The notes below the pieces were generated by a model. The model was given only the letters and a program-made list of their open reading frames with translations, made no database searches and was not told where the DNA came from. A stretch of DNA of 64,000 nucleotides from Novosphingobium sp. (GTDB lineage: Bacteria; Pseudomonadota; Alphaproteobacteria; Sphingomonadales; Sphingomonadaceae), in the NCBI GenBank assembly GCA_020848655.1, contig JADLHU010000013.1, positions 28,324-92,323 on the forward strand, read 5' to 3'. This document shows positions 16,624-25,948 of this stretch, piece after piece (within the stretch, counting starts at the first letter, position 1; each line of letters starts with the position of its first letter). The translations under genes and the position numbers were made by a program.

Positions 16624-18267
16624 ATAATCGCGGCGCGCCGCATCTTCGGACACGAAGCCATCGCGAACGTCCGCGGCGATGCGATCGTCCGGGCGCTGGC
16701 CGACCGGGCCAAGCCCGGCGCCGCCCGGCACGTCGAGCACCAGCCGGTCGCCCCTGGGGATGGCTTGCAGGCCCTTGGCGCGCATCGTGGTTCCCGATTT
16801 CAGCCGGACGCGGCCCGCCGCGCCATCGCCGCCGCCGTCACGGCCGCGCGCCGGGCGATCGACGCGTTCGTACATCGCCAGGACTTCGAACGGCGCATCG
16901 CCGCGCGCGCTGACTTCGATGGTCTGGCCAAGGCCGCCGCGATGCAGGCCGACCCCGCCGCTGTCGCAGCGCAGTTCCTTCTTCCAGATGACGATCGGCG
17001 CGCTGGCTTCGGTCACTTCCACCGGCATCGCGCGGACCCCGCTGGGGAACGCGGTGCCCGACAGTCCGTCCAGCCCGGGCCGCCCACCCGAGCCGCCGCT
17101 GTTGAAGAACACGGTGTCAAAGTCGATCCCCTGGCCATTGCTGCCCGTGGGGGCGACGCGGCCGCGAAGCTGCACGCTCCACAAGCACGAACTGCCTTCG
17201 GCCGGCACGCGATCGGGGATGACTTGCGCCAGGCAGCCGAACACCACGTCGGGCAGCATCTGACCGATCACGTGCCGCGCGGCGACTGGCGCCGGGCGCT
17301 CCACATTGAGGATCGAGCCGAGCGGCGCCTTGACGATGAACGGCGCCAGCGCGCCATGGTTGTTGGGGATTTCGGGCGTCAGCGCGCAGCGCAGCGCGAA
17401 GACGGTATAGGCGCGGCAATAGTTGAGCACCAGATTGATGCCGCGCGGCACGGCGGCATCGGTGCCTTCGTAATCGACGACGACGTCATCCTCGCCGATG
17501 GTGACCGAACCGCGCAGCGTGATCGGGTGATCGTATCCGTCGATCGTCATTTCGGCGCGCCACTGCCCCTTGGGCAAGGCGGCGATCGCGGCGCGGGTGG
17601 CGGTCAGCGACTGGTCGACGATATAGTCGGCCAGATCGTCCAGCCCGTCGAGCTGGAATTCGGCCAGCGTTTCCGAAAGCCGCCGCGCCGCGCTGGTGTT
17701 GCTGGCGACATAGGACAATACGTCGCCTTCGACTTGCAGCGGGGTGCGCACGTTCTGGCGCAGGATCGCCAGCAGGTCTTCGTTCAGCTTGTGCGCCGAC
17801 ACCAGCTTGAGCAGCGGGATCTGGATGCCTTCCTCGAACACCGAACGGCCATCGGGGCCTTGCCCCAGCCCGCCGATGTCGACCTGGTGGCAGCACACGC
17901 CCAGCAGCGCGACCACGCGGCCGCCATGGAACGCGGGGCTGACCACGGTCACGTCATGCAGGTGGCCGGCGGTCAGCCAGGGGTCGTTGGTGATGTAGTG
18001 ATCGCCATCCACCATCGTTTCGATCGGGAATTTCTCCAGGAAATGGCAGACGCCCGCCGCCATCGAATTGACGTGGCCGGGCGTGCCCGTCACCGCTTCG
18101 GCGATCAGCCGCCCGCGCGTGTCGAACAGCGCGGCCGAAAGATCGCCGGCATCGCGCACCGTGGTGGAAAAGGCCGTGCGCATCAGCGTCTGCGCCTGTT
18201 CCTCGACGATGGAGATCAGCCGCGTCCACATCACCTGCTTGCGCAGATCGCCCAGGGCTTCCTTCAT
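16609..18267 (-). CDS. hyuB: Hydantoinase B/oxoprolinase family protein (HyuB-like), copy 2
   Basis: 552 residues. HyuB features: RLISIVEEQAQTLMRTAFST at the start, VRDAGDLSAALFD, YITNDPWLTAGHLHDV near residue 100, CCHQVDIGG, and a C-terminal PGGAGLGPVGQRPDD. The ITNDPW segment corresponds to the GNDPYL metal region of copy 1. Overall it is only distantly similar to copy 1 and probably acts on another substrate. Its ATG overlaps the hyuA stop by four bases. The stop codon lies in a 21-bp tandem duplication. Confidence 0.9.
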   Translation of the reverse strand: MKEALGDLRKQVMWTRLISIVEEQAQTLMRTAFSTTVRDAGDLSAALFDTRGRLIAEAVTGTPGHVNSMAAGVCHFLEKFPIETMVDGDHYITNDPWLTAGHLHDVTVVSPAFHGGRVVALLGVCCHQVDIGGLGQGPDGRSVFEEGIQIPLLKLVSAHKLNEDLLAILRQNVRTPLQVEGDVLSYVASNTSAARRLSETLAEFQLDGLDDLADYIVDQSLTATRAAIAALPKGQWRAEMTIDGYDHPITLRGSVTIGEDDVVVDYEGTDAAVPRGINLVLNYCRAYTVFALRCALTPEIPNNHGALAPFIVKAPLGSILNVERPAPVAARHVIGQMLPDVVFGCLAQVIPDRVPAEGSSCLWSVQLRGRVAPTGSNGQGIDFDTVFFNSGGSGGRPGLDGLSGTAFPSGVRAMPVEVTEASAPIVIWKKELRCDSGGVGLHRGGLGQTIEVSARGDAPFEVLAMYERVDRPARGRDGGGDGAAGRVRLKSGTTMRAKGLQAIPRGDRLVLDVPGGAGLGPVGQRPDDRIAADVRDGFVSEDAARRDYGWKG

Positions 18268-20354
18268 GCGCCGATCTCCTTGGCGGGCTTGCGTTCCAGG
18301 ATGATGAAGCCGGCGGGGTCCAGCACCGCATCGAATACGGGGGATACCACCGATGTCGTCTCGCGCTCCACGATCAGCGCGGGGCCTTCGATATAGTCGC
18401 CGGGCTGCAAGGTTTCGCGGTCGAACAGACCGTATTCGAGCGGCTGGGCCAGCCCCGGATCGCAGACGGTGCGCCGTGTTGGCGGCTGGACAAGGCGTTG
18501 CCGCTCTGCCGCCGCGACGGGGGGCTGCGCTTCGGGCAGCGTCGATGCGGTGACGCGCCAGGTCAGGATTTCGACGGGCAGCGACAGGACCACGCCATAT
18601 TGCGCGCGGTAGACCTCCTCGAACGCCGCCAGCAGCATGGCTTCGTCGGCATCGTGCAGCATCCGGTTGGGCACGGGCACGGACAGTTCATAGCCCTGGC
18701 CCTGATAGCGGGCCAGGCACAGCCGCTGTTCGATGACCGGCCGGTCGGCCGCGCCTTTCGCCACCAGCGCGCGCGCTTCCGCGCTCATCGCGCACAGCAG
18801 TGCGTTGACCGCCGCGAAATCGGTCGCGCCAACGATCTGCGGCAGGCTTCGCGCCAGTTCATAGGCGATCGGCGCGCGCAGGAAGCCGACGGCAGAGCCG
18901 ACCCCGGCGCTGCGCGGGATGATCACGCGGTCCACGCCGATCTTTTCGGCAACGCGCGCCGCGTGCAGCGGGGCGCAGCCGCCGAAGGCGATCATCGTGC
19001 GCCCTTCCATGGTTTCGCCCTGCTCGACCGCGTGAACGCGCGCGGCGCTGGCCATGGTTTCATCGACGATCTCGCTGACGCCGATCGCCAGCGCGTCGGC
19101 CTCGCCGCCCCAGATGCCCAGCGCGGCAAGCGCCGCGCCCGAGGCGGCCGGGTCCAGATGCACCTTGCCGCCGGCGAACGCCGCCGGATCGATGCGGCCC
19201 AACTGGATGTCGGCATCGGTGACGGTGGGATGCGTGCCGCCGCGCCCATAAGCGGCGGGGCCGGGTTCCGAGCCGGCGCTGCGCGGCCCGACCGCAAGGC
19301 GGCCGGCGGCATCGACGGCGGCGATGGAACCGCCGCCCGCGCCGATTTCCACCATTTCCACCACGGGGATGCGCAGCGGCAATCCGCTGCCCTTGCGGAA
19401 GCGATGGACGCGCGCGACTTCGAACATCTGCGATGTCTGCGGCTTGCCATCGTCGATCAGGCAGATCTTGGCGGTGGTGCCGCCAACGTCCAGCGCCACG
19501 GCGCGCGCCAGGCCGCGTTCGGCCGCGATGGTCCCCGCGAAGATGGCGCCGCCGGCCGGACCGGATTCCACCAGCCGCACCGGAAAGCGCGCGGCGGTAT
19601 CCACCGTGGTCAATCCGCCCGAAGACAGCATCAGGAACAGCGGGCAGGTGAAGCCGCGTTCAAGAAGCTGGGCTTCGAGCCGGCGCAGGTAACTGTCGAC
19701 GATCGGCTGGACATAGGCATTGGCGACGGTGGTCGAAAACCGTTCGTATTCGCGCATTTCTGGCGAAACTTCGCTGGACAGCGAAAGGCCGGCGTCGGGA
19801 ATTTCCTGCCGGATGATCGCGGCCGCCGCCTGTTCGTGCGCCGGATTGGCATAAGCGTGCAGAAAGGCGATCGCCACGCTGCGGATGCCGTCCTGCCGCC
19901 AGCGGACGGCCGCCGCGCGCACGGCGTCCTCGTCCAGCGGCAGCAGCACTTCGCCATTGGCGGCGATCCGTTCGGGCACGCCGATGCGCAAGCTGCGCTC
20001 GATCAGCGGCGCCGGCTTGTCCATCGCGATGTCGTACTGGTCGAAGCGGCTTTCGGTGCCCAGTTCCAGCACGTCGCGGAACCCTTCGGTGGTCAGCAGC
20101 GCGGTGGGCACGCCGCGCCGTTCGATCAGCGCGTTCGTCGCCAGCGTGGTGCCATGCACGACCAGCCCGACATCGCCCGGCGCCAGCCCCGCTTCCGCCA
20201 GCAGGATCGTCACCCCTTCCAGCAGCGCGCGTTCGGGCGCGTCGTAGGTGGTGAGGATCTTGGTCGAATGCCGGCCCGCGGGGGTTTCGAGCACGACATC
20301 GGTGAAGGTGCCGCCGATGTCGGCACCGATGCGGATATTCGGGTTGGAAGCCAT
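18264..20354 (-). CDS. hyuA: Hydantoinase/oxoprolinase family protein, A subunit (HyuA-like), copy 2
   Basis: 696 residues. RIGADIGGTFTDVV at the N-terminus, VHGTTLATNALIER, TTEGFRDVLELG and ALDVGGTTAKICL are the conserved blocks of the HyuA ATPase. It matches copy 1 in arrangement but not closely in sequence. The ATG at 20354 is preceded by a short gap of 35 bases after the oxygenase gene stop. Order on the minus strand is oxygenase, hyuA, hyuB, the same A-B order as copy 1. It likely couples ATP hydrolysis to opening or carboxylation of a substrate delivered by the upstream Fe(II) oxygenase (inference). Confidence 0.9.
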   Translation of the reverse strand: MASNPNIRIGADIGGTFTDVVLETPAGRHSTKILTTYDAPERALLEGVTILLAEAGLAPGDVGLVVHGTTLATNALIERRGVPTALLTTEGFRDVLELGTESRFDQYDIAMDKPAPLIERSLRIGVPERIAANGEVLLPLDEDAVRAAAVRWRQDGIRSVAIAFLHAYANPAHEQAAAAIIRQEIPDAGLSLSSEVSPEMREYERFSTTVANAYVQPIVDSYLRRLEAQLLERGFTCPLFLMLSSGGLTTVDTAARFPVRLVESGPAGGAIFAGTIAAERGLARAVALDVGGTTAKICLIDDGKPQTSQMFEVARVHRFRKGSGLPLRIPVVEMVEIGAGGGSIAAVDAAGRLAVGPRSAGSEPGPAAYGRGGTHPTVTDADIQLGRIDPAAFAGGKVHLDPAASGAALAALGIWGGEADALAIGVSEIVDETMASAARVHAVEQGETMEGRTMIAFGGCAPLHAARVAEKIGVDRVIIPRSAGVGSAVGFLRAPIAYELARSLPQIVGATDFAAVNALLCAMSAEARALVAKGAADRPVIEQRLCLARYQGQGYELSVPVPNRMLHDADEAMLLAAFEEVYRAQYGVVLSLPVEILTWRVTASTLPEAQPPVAAAERQRLVQPPTRRTVCDPGLAQPLEYGLFDRETLQPGDYIEGPALIVERETTSVVSPVFDAVLDPAGFIILERKPAKEIGA

Positions 20355-20389
20355 CGTCCGGTCTCGTGTCACGTCTTGCGGGGCCAGGC

Positions 20390-21391
20390 TCAAACCGCGT
20401 TCGCTTCCAGCCGCTTGTAGAAGCGGACAAGGTGATCTTCGACGCGGACATAGGGATAGCGCGGCTCGTCGCCATCGAGCAGTTCGCGGACCGGGCCGAC
20501 AACCACGTCGCGATCGGGGTTGGCGAAGAACGGAATGGAATAGCGTTCCCGCCCGGACTGGTTCCTGACGCGGTGATAGTTCGAAATGAACCGGCCGTTC
20601 GACCACCACATCATCATGTCGCCGACGTTGATCGTGAAGGCGTCCTCGATCGGCGGGGCCTGGATCCACACCCCGTCGCGGCGCTTGACCTCAAGGCCGC
20701 CGACATCGTCCTGCATCAGGATCGTGACCGGGCCTTCATCGGTGTGCGACACGGTGTTGAACACGTCCTGATCGACCCCGGCCGGCAGCGGCGGGTAGTA
20801 CAGCAGGCTGAGCTGCGAAGGCGGCGCGGTGAAGAAGCCGTCGAAATGGTTTTCGGGCAGGCCAAGGCCCAGCGCGAAGGCGCGCAGCAGTTCCAGCGAA
20901 AGGTTGTGCATCGCCGCCAGCCAGGCTTCGCACGCTTCGCGAAAGGCGGGCATCGTGGCGGGCCAGCGATTGGCCCGCGCGAAGATGCCGGCATGGGGAT
21001 CGTCTTCGCGGGCAGCGCCCGGCCATTCCAGTTGCAGGCGGTACTGATCGAACAGGCGCGTATCGCGCGACCAGGTTTCCGAACGGGGGGAAGGCACCCA
21101 GCCGCGATACCAGTCGGGCGTGGCGCGGCAGTCCTGCTTGCTGTCGTCGGGCTGCTGGAAGAAGCTGGCGCTCTGCCCGAAAATGGCGCTGCGCAGCGAA
21201 GGCGCCACGCCGTGGCCCTTCAGATAGAAGAAGCCGATCATCTCGCAGGCATTGGCGATCTCGTCGGCCACGGCCTGGCGTTCGGCGGGGCCGCCGGTGA
21301 GGAAGGGCGCGAAATCGACCATCGGCACCTGCTGGAGGGCCACGGCTTGCGCCATGATGTTGTCATCTTCGCTTCGTTCGCTGCGACTCAT
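20390..21391 (-). CDS. Isopenicillin N synthase-like 2-oxoglutarate/Fe(II) oxygenase
   Basis: 333 residues. DIOX_N-type N-terminus (VPMVDFAPF, GFFYLKGHGV) followed by the double-stranded beta-helix core with iron ligands H216 and D218 (SHTDEG) and H273 (NYHRVRN), and the RxS co-substrate motif R283-Y-S285. Such enzymes hydroxylate, desaturate or close rings using O2, usually with 2-oxoglutarate. The ATG at 21391 has GGAG nine bases upstream; an internal ATG at 21355 is possible. First gene of the oxygenase-hyuA-hyuB unit and divergent from the SDR at 21571. The shared spacer contains a T-N11-A palindrome. Confidence 0.87.
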   Translation of the reverse strand: MSRSERSEDDNIMAQAVALQQVPMVDFAPFLTGGPAERQAVADEIANACEMIGFFYLKGHGVAPSLRSAIFGQSASFFQQPDDSKQDCRATPDWYRGWVPSPRSETWSRDTRLFDQYRLQLEWPGAAREDDPHAGIFARANRWPATMPAFREACEAWLAAMHNLSLELLRAFALGLGLPENHFDGFFTAPPSQLSLLYYPPLPAGVDQDVFNTVSHTDEGPVTILMQDDVGGLEVKRRDGVWIQAPPIEDAFTINVGDMMMWWSNGRFISNYHRVRNQSGRERYSIPFFANPDRDVVVGPVRELLDGDEPRYPYVRVEDHLVRFYKRLEANAV

Positions 21392-21515
21392 GCACTTGCG
21401 CTCCGCCACCAGATCAAGGGATAGGAGCGGAGCGTACCGCCATTTGCGGAAGGACGGGCAGTGCTTTTCCGGCGCGGTGGTGTGTCGCAATGGGCTACGG
21501 CTGGTGGGGTAGTGA

Positions 21516-21528
21516 TGCCGTTGCGGCA
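21516..21528. promoter_or_regulatory. T-N11-A palindrome, candidate LysR box
   Basis: TGCCG-TTG-CGGCA between the divergent oxygenase/hyuAB and SDR genes. The same TGCCG-N3-CGGCA form recurs at 36085-36097. Both fit the LysR T-N11-A rule with dyad symmetry, and a LysR gene lies at 15634. Confidence 0.45.
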
Positions 21529-21570
21529 CCATGCTGCGCCGCATTTGGCACAGCGCGCAAGGCGCGGACT

Positions 21571-22401
21571 ATGGCAGAGCAGGGCTTGATGCAGGACAGG
21601 ACCGATCAGGATGCCGGCGGCGCTTCCGGCGAAGGCGTGCGCGTTGCCGCGATAACGGGCGCAACGCGCGGCGTGGGCCGCGAACTGGCCATCGGCCTGG
21701 CGCGCAGCGGCATCGCCGTGGCGATCCTGGGGCGTGACCTTGCCGCCGGGCAGGCGGTCGCCGGCCAGATCGCCGATGCCGGCGGTCAGGCCCTGGCCAT
21801 CGCCGCCGACGTGACCGACGAGCATTCGATGGCGCGCGCCGCCGCGCAGGCCGCCGACGCGCTGGGCGTGGCCGACGCGCTGGTCTGCGCCGCCGGAACG
21901 AGCCTGGGCAAGGCGCCGATCCACACGCAGGACCTTGCCGGCTATCGCCAGTGCTTCGATACCAACGTGCTGGGCATCGCCACCGCGCTCAAGGCGTTCC
22001 TGCCGGCGATGATCGCGCAAGGGGGCGGCCGCATCGTCGCCATCGGCGGCACCTATGGGCACAAGGGCGTGGCGGAGCAGGCGCTTTATGCCAGTTCGAA
22101 ATGGGCGGTGCGCGGGCTGATCAAATCGATCGCGCGCGAAGTGGGCCAGCATGGCATCACCGCCAATGTCATCGCGCCCGGCGGCATAGAGGGCGAAAAG
22201 CTGCGCGGCCTGTTCGCGCGGTCGGCCGAACGGCAGGGCACCACCGCCGACGCCGTCATGGCCGATTTCCTGAAAGGCGCGGCGCTGGGGCGCCTGGTCG
22301 ATGGCGACGACATCCTTGCCGCGCTGCTGCACTTGCTGGGGCCGGGCGGACGGAACATCACCGGGCAGGACATCGTGATCGATGCCGGCACCGTGATCTA
22401 G
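21571..22401 (+). CDS. SDR-family NAD(P)-dependent oxidoreductase, copy 2
   Basis: 276 residues with cofactor motif TGATRGVG (residues 29-36) and YASSK near 172-176. The pre-active-site block GGTYGHKG and the C-terminal GPGGRNITGQDIVIDAG closely parallel the SDR at 33479. The ATG at 21571 has CAAGG about nine bases upstream; an in-frame start at 21490 would add a tryptophan- and cysteine-rich leader with no support. It is the first gene of a plus-strand unit; MetC-like, DUF3830, Nudix and aldehyde dehydrogenase genes follow, beginning 28 bases downstream. Confidence 0.88.
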   Translation: MAEQGLMQDRTDQDAGGASGEGVRVAAITGATRGVGRELAIGLARSGIAVAILGRDLAAGQAVAGQIADAGGQALAIAADVTDEHSMARAAAQAADALGVADALVCAAGTSLGKAPIHTQDLAGYRQCFDTNVLGIATALKAFLPAMIAQGGGRIVAIGGTYGHKGVAEQALYASSKWAVRGLIKSIAREVGQHGITANVIAPGGIEGEKLRGLFARSAERQGTTADAVMADFLKGAALGRLVDGDDILAALLHLLGPGGRNITGQDIVIDAGTVI

Positions 22402-22429
22402 GCATACTGGCATAACTAGGCGACAGTGG

Positions 22430-23626
22430 ATGACCCGACTTAGCGAATACAAGACCGCAACCCAGGCGCTCCATGCGGGGCGTGATCCCGATGCCAATCA
22501 CGGCGTCGTCAACCCGCCGGTCTACCATTGCTCGACCGTGATCTTCAAAACGGTCGACGAACTGCTGGATACCCGCAAGGACCGCGCCAGCGGGGCCTTC
22601 GTCGGCTTCACCTATGGCCGCGAAGGCACCGTCACCACCCGCGCCTTCGAGGATGCGGTGACGCTGCTGGAAGGCGGCTACCGCGCGGTGACGACAAGCT
22701 GCGGCCTGGGCGCGATCTGCGCATCGCTGACCGCGTTCCTTTCGGCGGGCGACCATCTGCTGATCGTCGACAGCCTTTATGGCCCGGCCCGCGATTTCTG
22801 CGAGACCTTCCTGCGCCGGTTCGGCGTGGAGATCACATATTACACGCCCGACATCGGCGCCGGGATCGAGGCCCTGTTCCAGCCCAACACCAAAGTGGTC
22901 TATCTGGAATCGCCCGGATCGCTGACGTTCGAGATCACCGACGTGCCGGCGATCACCCGGCTGTGCCGCGCGCGCGGCATCACCACGATCATGGACAACA
23001 CCTGGGCCTCGCCGGTGTGCTTCAAGCCGCTGTCGCACGGGGTCGACGTGTCGATCAACGCGGCCACGAAGTATATTTCCGGCCATAGCGACCTGATGCT
23101 GGGCATCGCGGTGTGCACCGAGGATGCGTTCATCCCGGTCAAGAAGACGGCTTCGGCATCGGGGTACTGTGCCGGCCCGGACGATGTCTACATGGCGCTG
23201 CTCGGGTTGCGCACGCTGCCGCTGCGGATGAAGCAGCATCAGGAAAGCGCGCTGAAAGTGGCGACGTGGTTGCAGGGCCGGCCGGAAGTGGCGCGCGTGA
23301 TGTATCCCGCGCTGCCGGGCGATCCCAGCCACGCGCTGTGGACGCGCGATTTCACCGGGGCTTCGGGGCTGTTCGGCGTGGTGTTCAACGCCTGCACCGA
23401 CACGCAGTTCGCCGCGATGCTCGATCACATGGAACTGTTCCGGCTGGGCTATAGCTGGGGCGGTTATGAAAGCCTGTGCGTGCCGACGTATCCGGCAACG
23501 CTGCGCTCGGCCAAGGCGTGGGAAGCGCCGGGGCCTTCGCTGCGGCTGCACGTGGGGCTGGAAGACACCGACGATCTGATCGCCGATCTGGAAAAGGGCT
23601 TCGCGCGCCTGAGGGCCGCGGCATGA
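22430..23626 (+). CDS. Cys/Met metabolism PLP-dependent enzyme, cystathionine beta-lyase-like
   Basis: 398 residues, fold type I. NPPVYHCSTVIF at the start, YGREGTVTTRAFEDAV, SLYGPARDFC, MDNTWASPVC and the PLP lysine K214 in NAATKYISGHSDLM give the Cys/Met (trans-sulfuration) family. SGHSD plus YSWGGYESL are typical of MetC-type cystathionine beta-lyase. In a catabolic setting it could perform a beta-elimination on a cysteine or amino-acid conjugate, or simple L-methionine supply; this cannot be decided. Its stop overlaps the DUF3830 start (ATGA), so the two are translated together. Confidence 0.88.
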   Translation: MTRLSEYKTATQALHAGRDPDANHGVVNPPVYHCSTVIFKTVDELLDTRKDRASGAFVGFTYGREGTVTTRAFEDAVTLLEGGYRAVTTSCGLGAICASLTAFLSAGDHLLIVDSLYGPARDFCETFLRRFGVEITYYTPDIGAGIEALFQPNTKVVYLESPGSLTFEITDVPAITRLCRARGITTIMDNTWASPVCFKPLSHGVDVSINAATKYISGHSDLMLGIAVCTEDAFIPVKKTASASGYCAGPDDVYMALLGLRTLPLRMKQHQESALKVATWLQGRPEVARVMYPALPGDPSHALWTRDFTGASGLFGVVFNACTDTQFAAMLDHMELFRLGYSWGGYESLCVPTYPATLRSAKAWEAPGPSLRLHVGLEDTDDLIADLEKGFARLRAAA

Positions 23627-24042
23627 GCGCGCTGGTCCACATCCAGGCCGGGCCGTTCCGCATGGTCGGCCGATTGGAAGAAGCGCTGGCGCCGCGAACC
23701 TGCGCGGCGTTCCGCGCGATGCTGCCCTATCAGGAACGGCTGATCCATGTCCGCTGGAGCGGCGAGGGCTGCTGGATCCCGATGGGCGACAACCATGTCA
23801 ACCTGCCGTGGGAAAACCACACCTGCAATCCGCGCGTCGGCCAGTTCATCTTCTATCCCGGCGGGATCAGCGAGGCGGAAATCCTGGTTGCCTATGGCGA
23901 AGTGCGCTTTTCCAGCAAGTTCGGCCAGTTGCCGGGCAACCAGTTCCTGACGATCATCGAAGGGCTGGAGCATCTGCCCGAACTGGGCCGGCTGTGCCTG
24001 TGGGAAGGTGCGCAGCCGGTATCCTTCGCGCTGGCCGGATGA
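23623..24042 (+). CDS. DUF3830 family protein (cyclophilin-like fold)
   Basis: 139 residues. The order of blocks, an N-terminal GPFRMVGRLEEALAP, IHVRWSGEGCWIPMG, LPWENHT, GQFIFYPGGISEAEIL, FSSKFGQLPGNQF and a final LWEGAQPV, is that of DUF3830, small proteins with a cyclophilin-like barrel often found beside hydantoinase, amidohydrolase and allantoin-type genes. No biochemical role is established. I chose ATG at 23623 because it forms an ATGA overlap with the MetC-like stop; the longer open frame has no family similarity. The end overlaps the Nudix gene by four bases. Confidence 0.8.
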   Translation: MSALVHIQAGPFRMVGRLEEALAPRTCAAFRAMLPYQERLIHVRWSGEGCWIPMGDNHVNLPWENHTCNPRVGQFIFYPGGISEAEILVAYGEVRFSSKFGQLPGNQFLTIIEGLEHLPELGRLCLWEGAQPVSFALAG

Positions 24043-24467
24043 GCGGCGCGCCCATGATGGACGATCCCGCGCCCGCGCGGGTCATCGCCAAGGCCGGCTG
24101 GGTCCATGTGGTGGACCGGCGGCTGCTGTGCGTGCGCAGCCATGGCAAGGCCGCGTTCTACATTCCCGGCGGCAAGCCCGAGGCGGGCGAAGACCTGGCG
24201 GCGGCGCTGCGCCGCGAGATCGTGGAAGAACTGGGCGTCCGCCTGGCCGATCCGCTGGTGCCGGCGGGCGAAGTGGCCGCGCCCGCCGATGGCGCGGCCA
24301 ACGCCATCGTCACGATCACCCTGTTCAGCGCCCCGCCGCTGGGAACGCCCGCGCCCGCGGGTGAAATCGCCGAATTGCGCTGGCGGGCACCGGCCGATGC
24401 CGGCCTGACCTCGGCGGCGACCGCGCTGGTCCTCAAGCAACTCAAGGACGACCATGTCATCGATTGA
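24039..24467 (+). CDS. Nudix hydrolase
   Basis: 142 residues. The Nudix box is complete: G45-x5-E51-x7-R59-E60-I-x-E63-E64-x-G66-V, which binds the metal and hydrolyses a nucleoside diphosphate linked to another moiety. The GGKPEAGE and KAAFYIPGG context resembles small housekeeping or ADP-ribose type Nudix enzymes, so the substrate is open. It starts in an ATGA overlap with the DUF3830 gene and overlaps the aldehyde dehydrogenase gene by 14 bases. Such placement in a catabolic operon is unusual and could serve to remove a CoA or nucleotide adduct (speculative). Confidence 0.87.
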   Translation: MSGAPMMDDPAPARVIAKAGWVHVVDRRLLCVRSHGKAAFYIPGGKPEAGEDLAAALRREIVEELGVRLADPLVPAGEVAAPADGAANAIVTITLFSAPPLGTPAPAGEIAELRWRAPADAGLTSAATALVLKQLKDDHVID

Positions 24468-25929
24468 TCACCCCTTCCTTCGCAATCCCGACAAGGCGCT
24501 GTTCATCGGCGGCAAGTGGGTCGATGCGATTGCGGGCCGCCGAATGGATGCGATCAATCCCGCCGATGGGCACCGCATCGCCACGCTTGCGGAAGGCGAT
24601 GCGGCCGACATCGACGCCGCCGTGGCCGCCGCGCGCCATGCACTGGAACAAGGCCCATGGCCGCGCTTCACGCCCGCCGAGCGGCAGGGCCTGCTGCTGC
24701 GGATCGCCGACCTGCTGGAAGCGCGCAGCGAAAGCTTCGCCGTCCTCGATACGCTGGACATGGGCAAGCCCGTTCGCTTCACGCGCGGCGCGATCCCGCT
24801 GCTGGTGGACCTTTTGCGCTATTTCGCGGGCGCGGCGCGCACGATCCACGGATCGACCCCGCAGACATCGCTGCCCGGAATGTTCGCCGCCACGGTGAAG
24901 GAGCCGGTGGGCGTGTGCGGCGCGATCATCCCGTGGAACGGGCCGCTGTGGGCCAGCGTGCTGAAGATCGGCCCGGTGCTGGCAACGGGCTGCACGCTGG
25001 TGCTGAAACCCGCCGAGGACGCCTCGCTCGCGCCGCTGATGTTCGCGGACCTGTGCGCGGAAGCGGGCGTGCCGCCGGGCGTGATCAACGTCGTCACCGG
25101 CCTTGGGCCCACCGCCGGCGCGGCGCTGGCCGCGCACATGGACGTGGACAAGATGTCGTTCACCGGATCGGACGCCACCGGGCGCCGTATCGTCCAGGCC
25201 TCGGCCGGCAATCTCAAGCGGCTCTCGCTCGAACTGGGCGGAAAATCGCCGCACATCATTTTCGCCGATGCCGATCTGGCGGCGGCCGCGCCTGCCGCCG
25301 CGATGGCGGTGTTCGTCAATTCGGGGCAGGTCTGTTCGGCCGGAACGCGTCTGTTCGTCGAGCGATCGATCCACGATGCCTTCGTCGAGGCGGTGGTGGC
25401 GCACGCCGGCGCGCTGCGCTTCGGCGATGGATTGAGCGCCGACACCGATCTTGGCCCGGTGGTTTCGGCCCGGCAGCACGCGCGCGTGCTCGGCTATGTC
25501 GAAGCGGGCGTTGCCGGCGGGGCGCGTCTGGTCAGCGGCGGCGACCGGCCGGCGGGAGACGCGTTCGGCCAGGGCTTCTACGTCAATCCCACGGTGTTCT
25601 GCGATGTGGCGGATGACATGCGCATCGCGCGCGAGGAAATCTTCGGACCCGTCCTGGCGATCTTCCCCTTCGACAGCGAGGACGAAGTCGTGCGGCGGGC
25701 CAACGACACGCCCTTTGGCCTGGGCGCCGGGATGTGGACGCGCGATGTCGGCCGCGCGCACCGCGTCGGCGGCGCGCTCAAGGCGGGATCGGTCTGGGTC
25801 AACTGCTACAACGCGCTCGATCCCGCCGTGCCATCGGGCGGCTACAAGGCCAGCGGCTGGGGCCGCGAATACGGCCCGAACCATCTGGAAGAGCATCTCA
25901 ACGTCAAGTCGCTGTGGATCCAGACGTGA
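24454..25929 (+). CDS. Aldehyde dehydrogenase
   Basis: 491 residues, the common length of NAD(P)-dependent ALDHs. IIPWNGPLWAS (cofactor region), FTGSDATGRRI, the general base E260 in LELGGKSP and the nucleophile C294 in NSGQVCSAG are present, as is EEIFGPVLAI near the C-terminus. It is similar to betaine/gamma-aminobutyraldehyde/aryl aldehyde dehydrogenases. It should oxidise an aldehyde released by the upstream oxidoreductases to a carboxylate. Last gene of the plus-strand unit, convergent with the LOG gene 19 bases away. Confidence 0.92.
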   Translation: MSSIDHPFLRNPDKALFIGGKWVDAIAGRRMDAINPADGHRIATLAEGDAADIDAAVAAARHALEQGPWPRFTPAERQGLLLRIADLLEARSESFAVLDTLDMGKPVRFTRGAIPLLVDLLRYFAGAARTIHGSTPQTSLPGMFAATVKEPVGVCGAIIPWNGPLWASVLKIGPVLATGCTLVLKPAEDASLAPLMFADLCAEAGVPPGVINVVTGLGPTAGAALAAHMDVDKMSFTGSDATGRRIVQASAGNLKRLSLELGGKSPHIIFADADLAAAAPAAAMAVFVNSGQVCSAGTRLFVERSIHDAFVEAVVAHAGALRFGDGLSADTDLGPVVSARQHARVLGYVEAGVAGGARLVSGGDRPAGDAFGQGFYVNPTVFCDVADDMRIAREEIFGPVLAIFPFDSEDEVVRRANDTPFGLGAGMWTRDVGRAHRVGGALKAGSVWVNCYNALDPAVPSGGYKASGWGREYGPNHLEEHLNVKSLWIQT

Positions 25930-25948
25930 TGGGGCGCGAGACGGCGCT

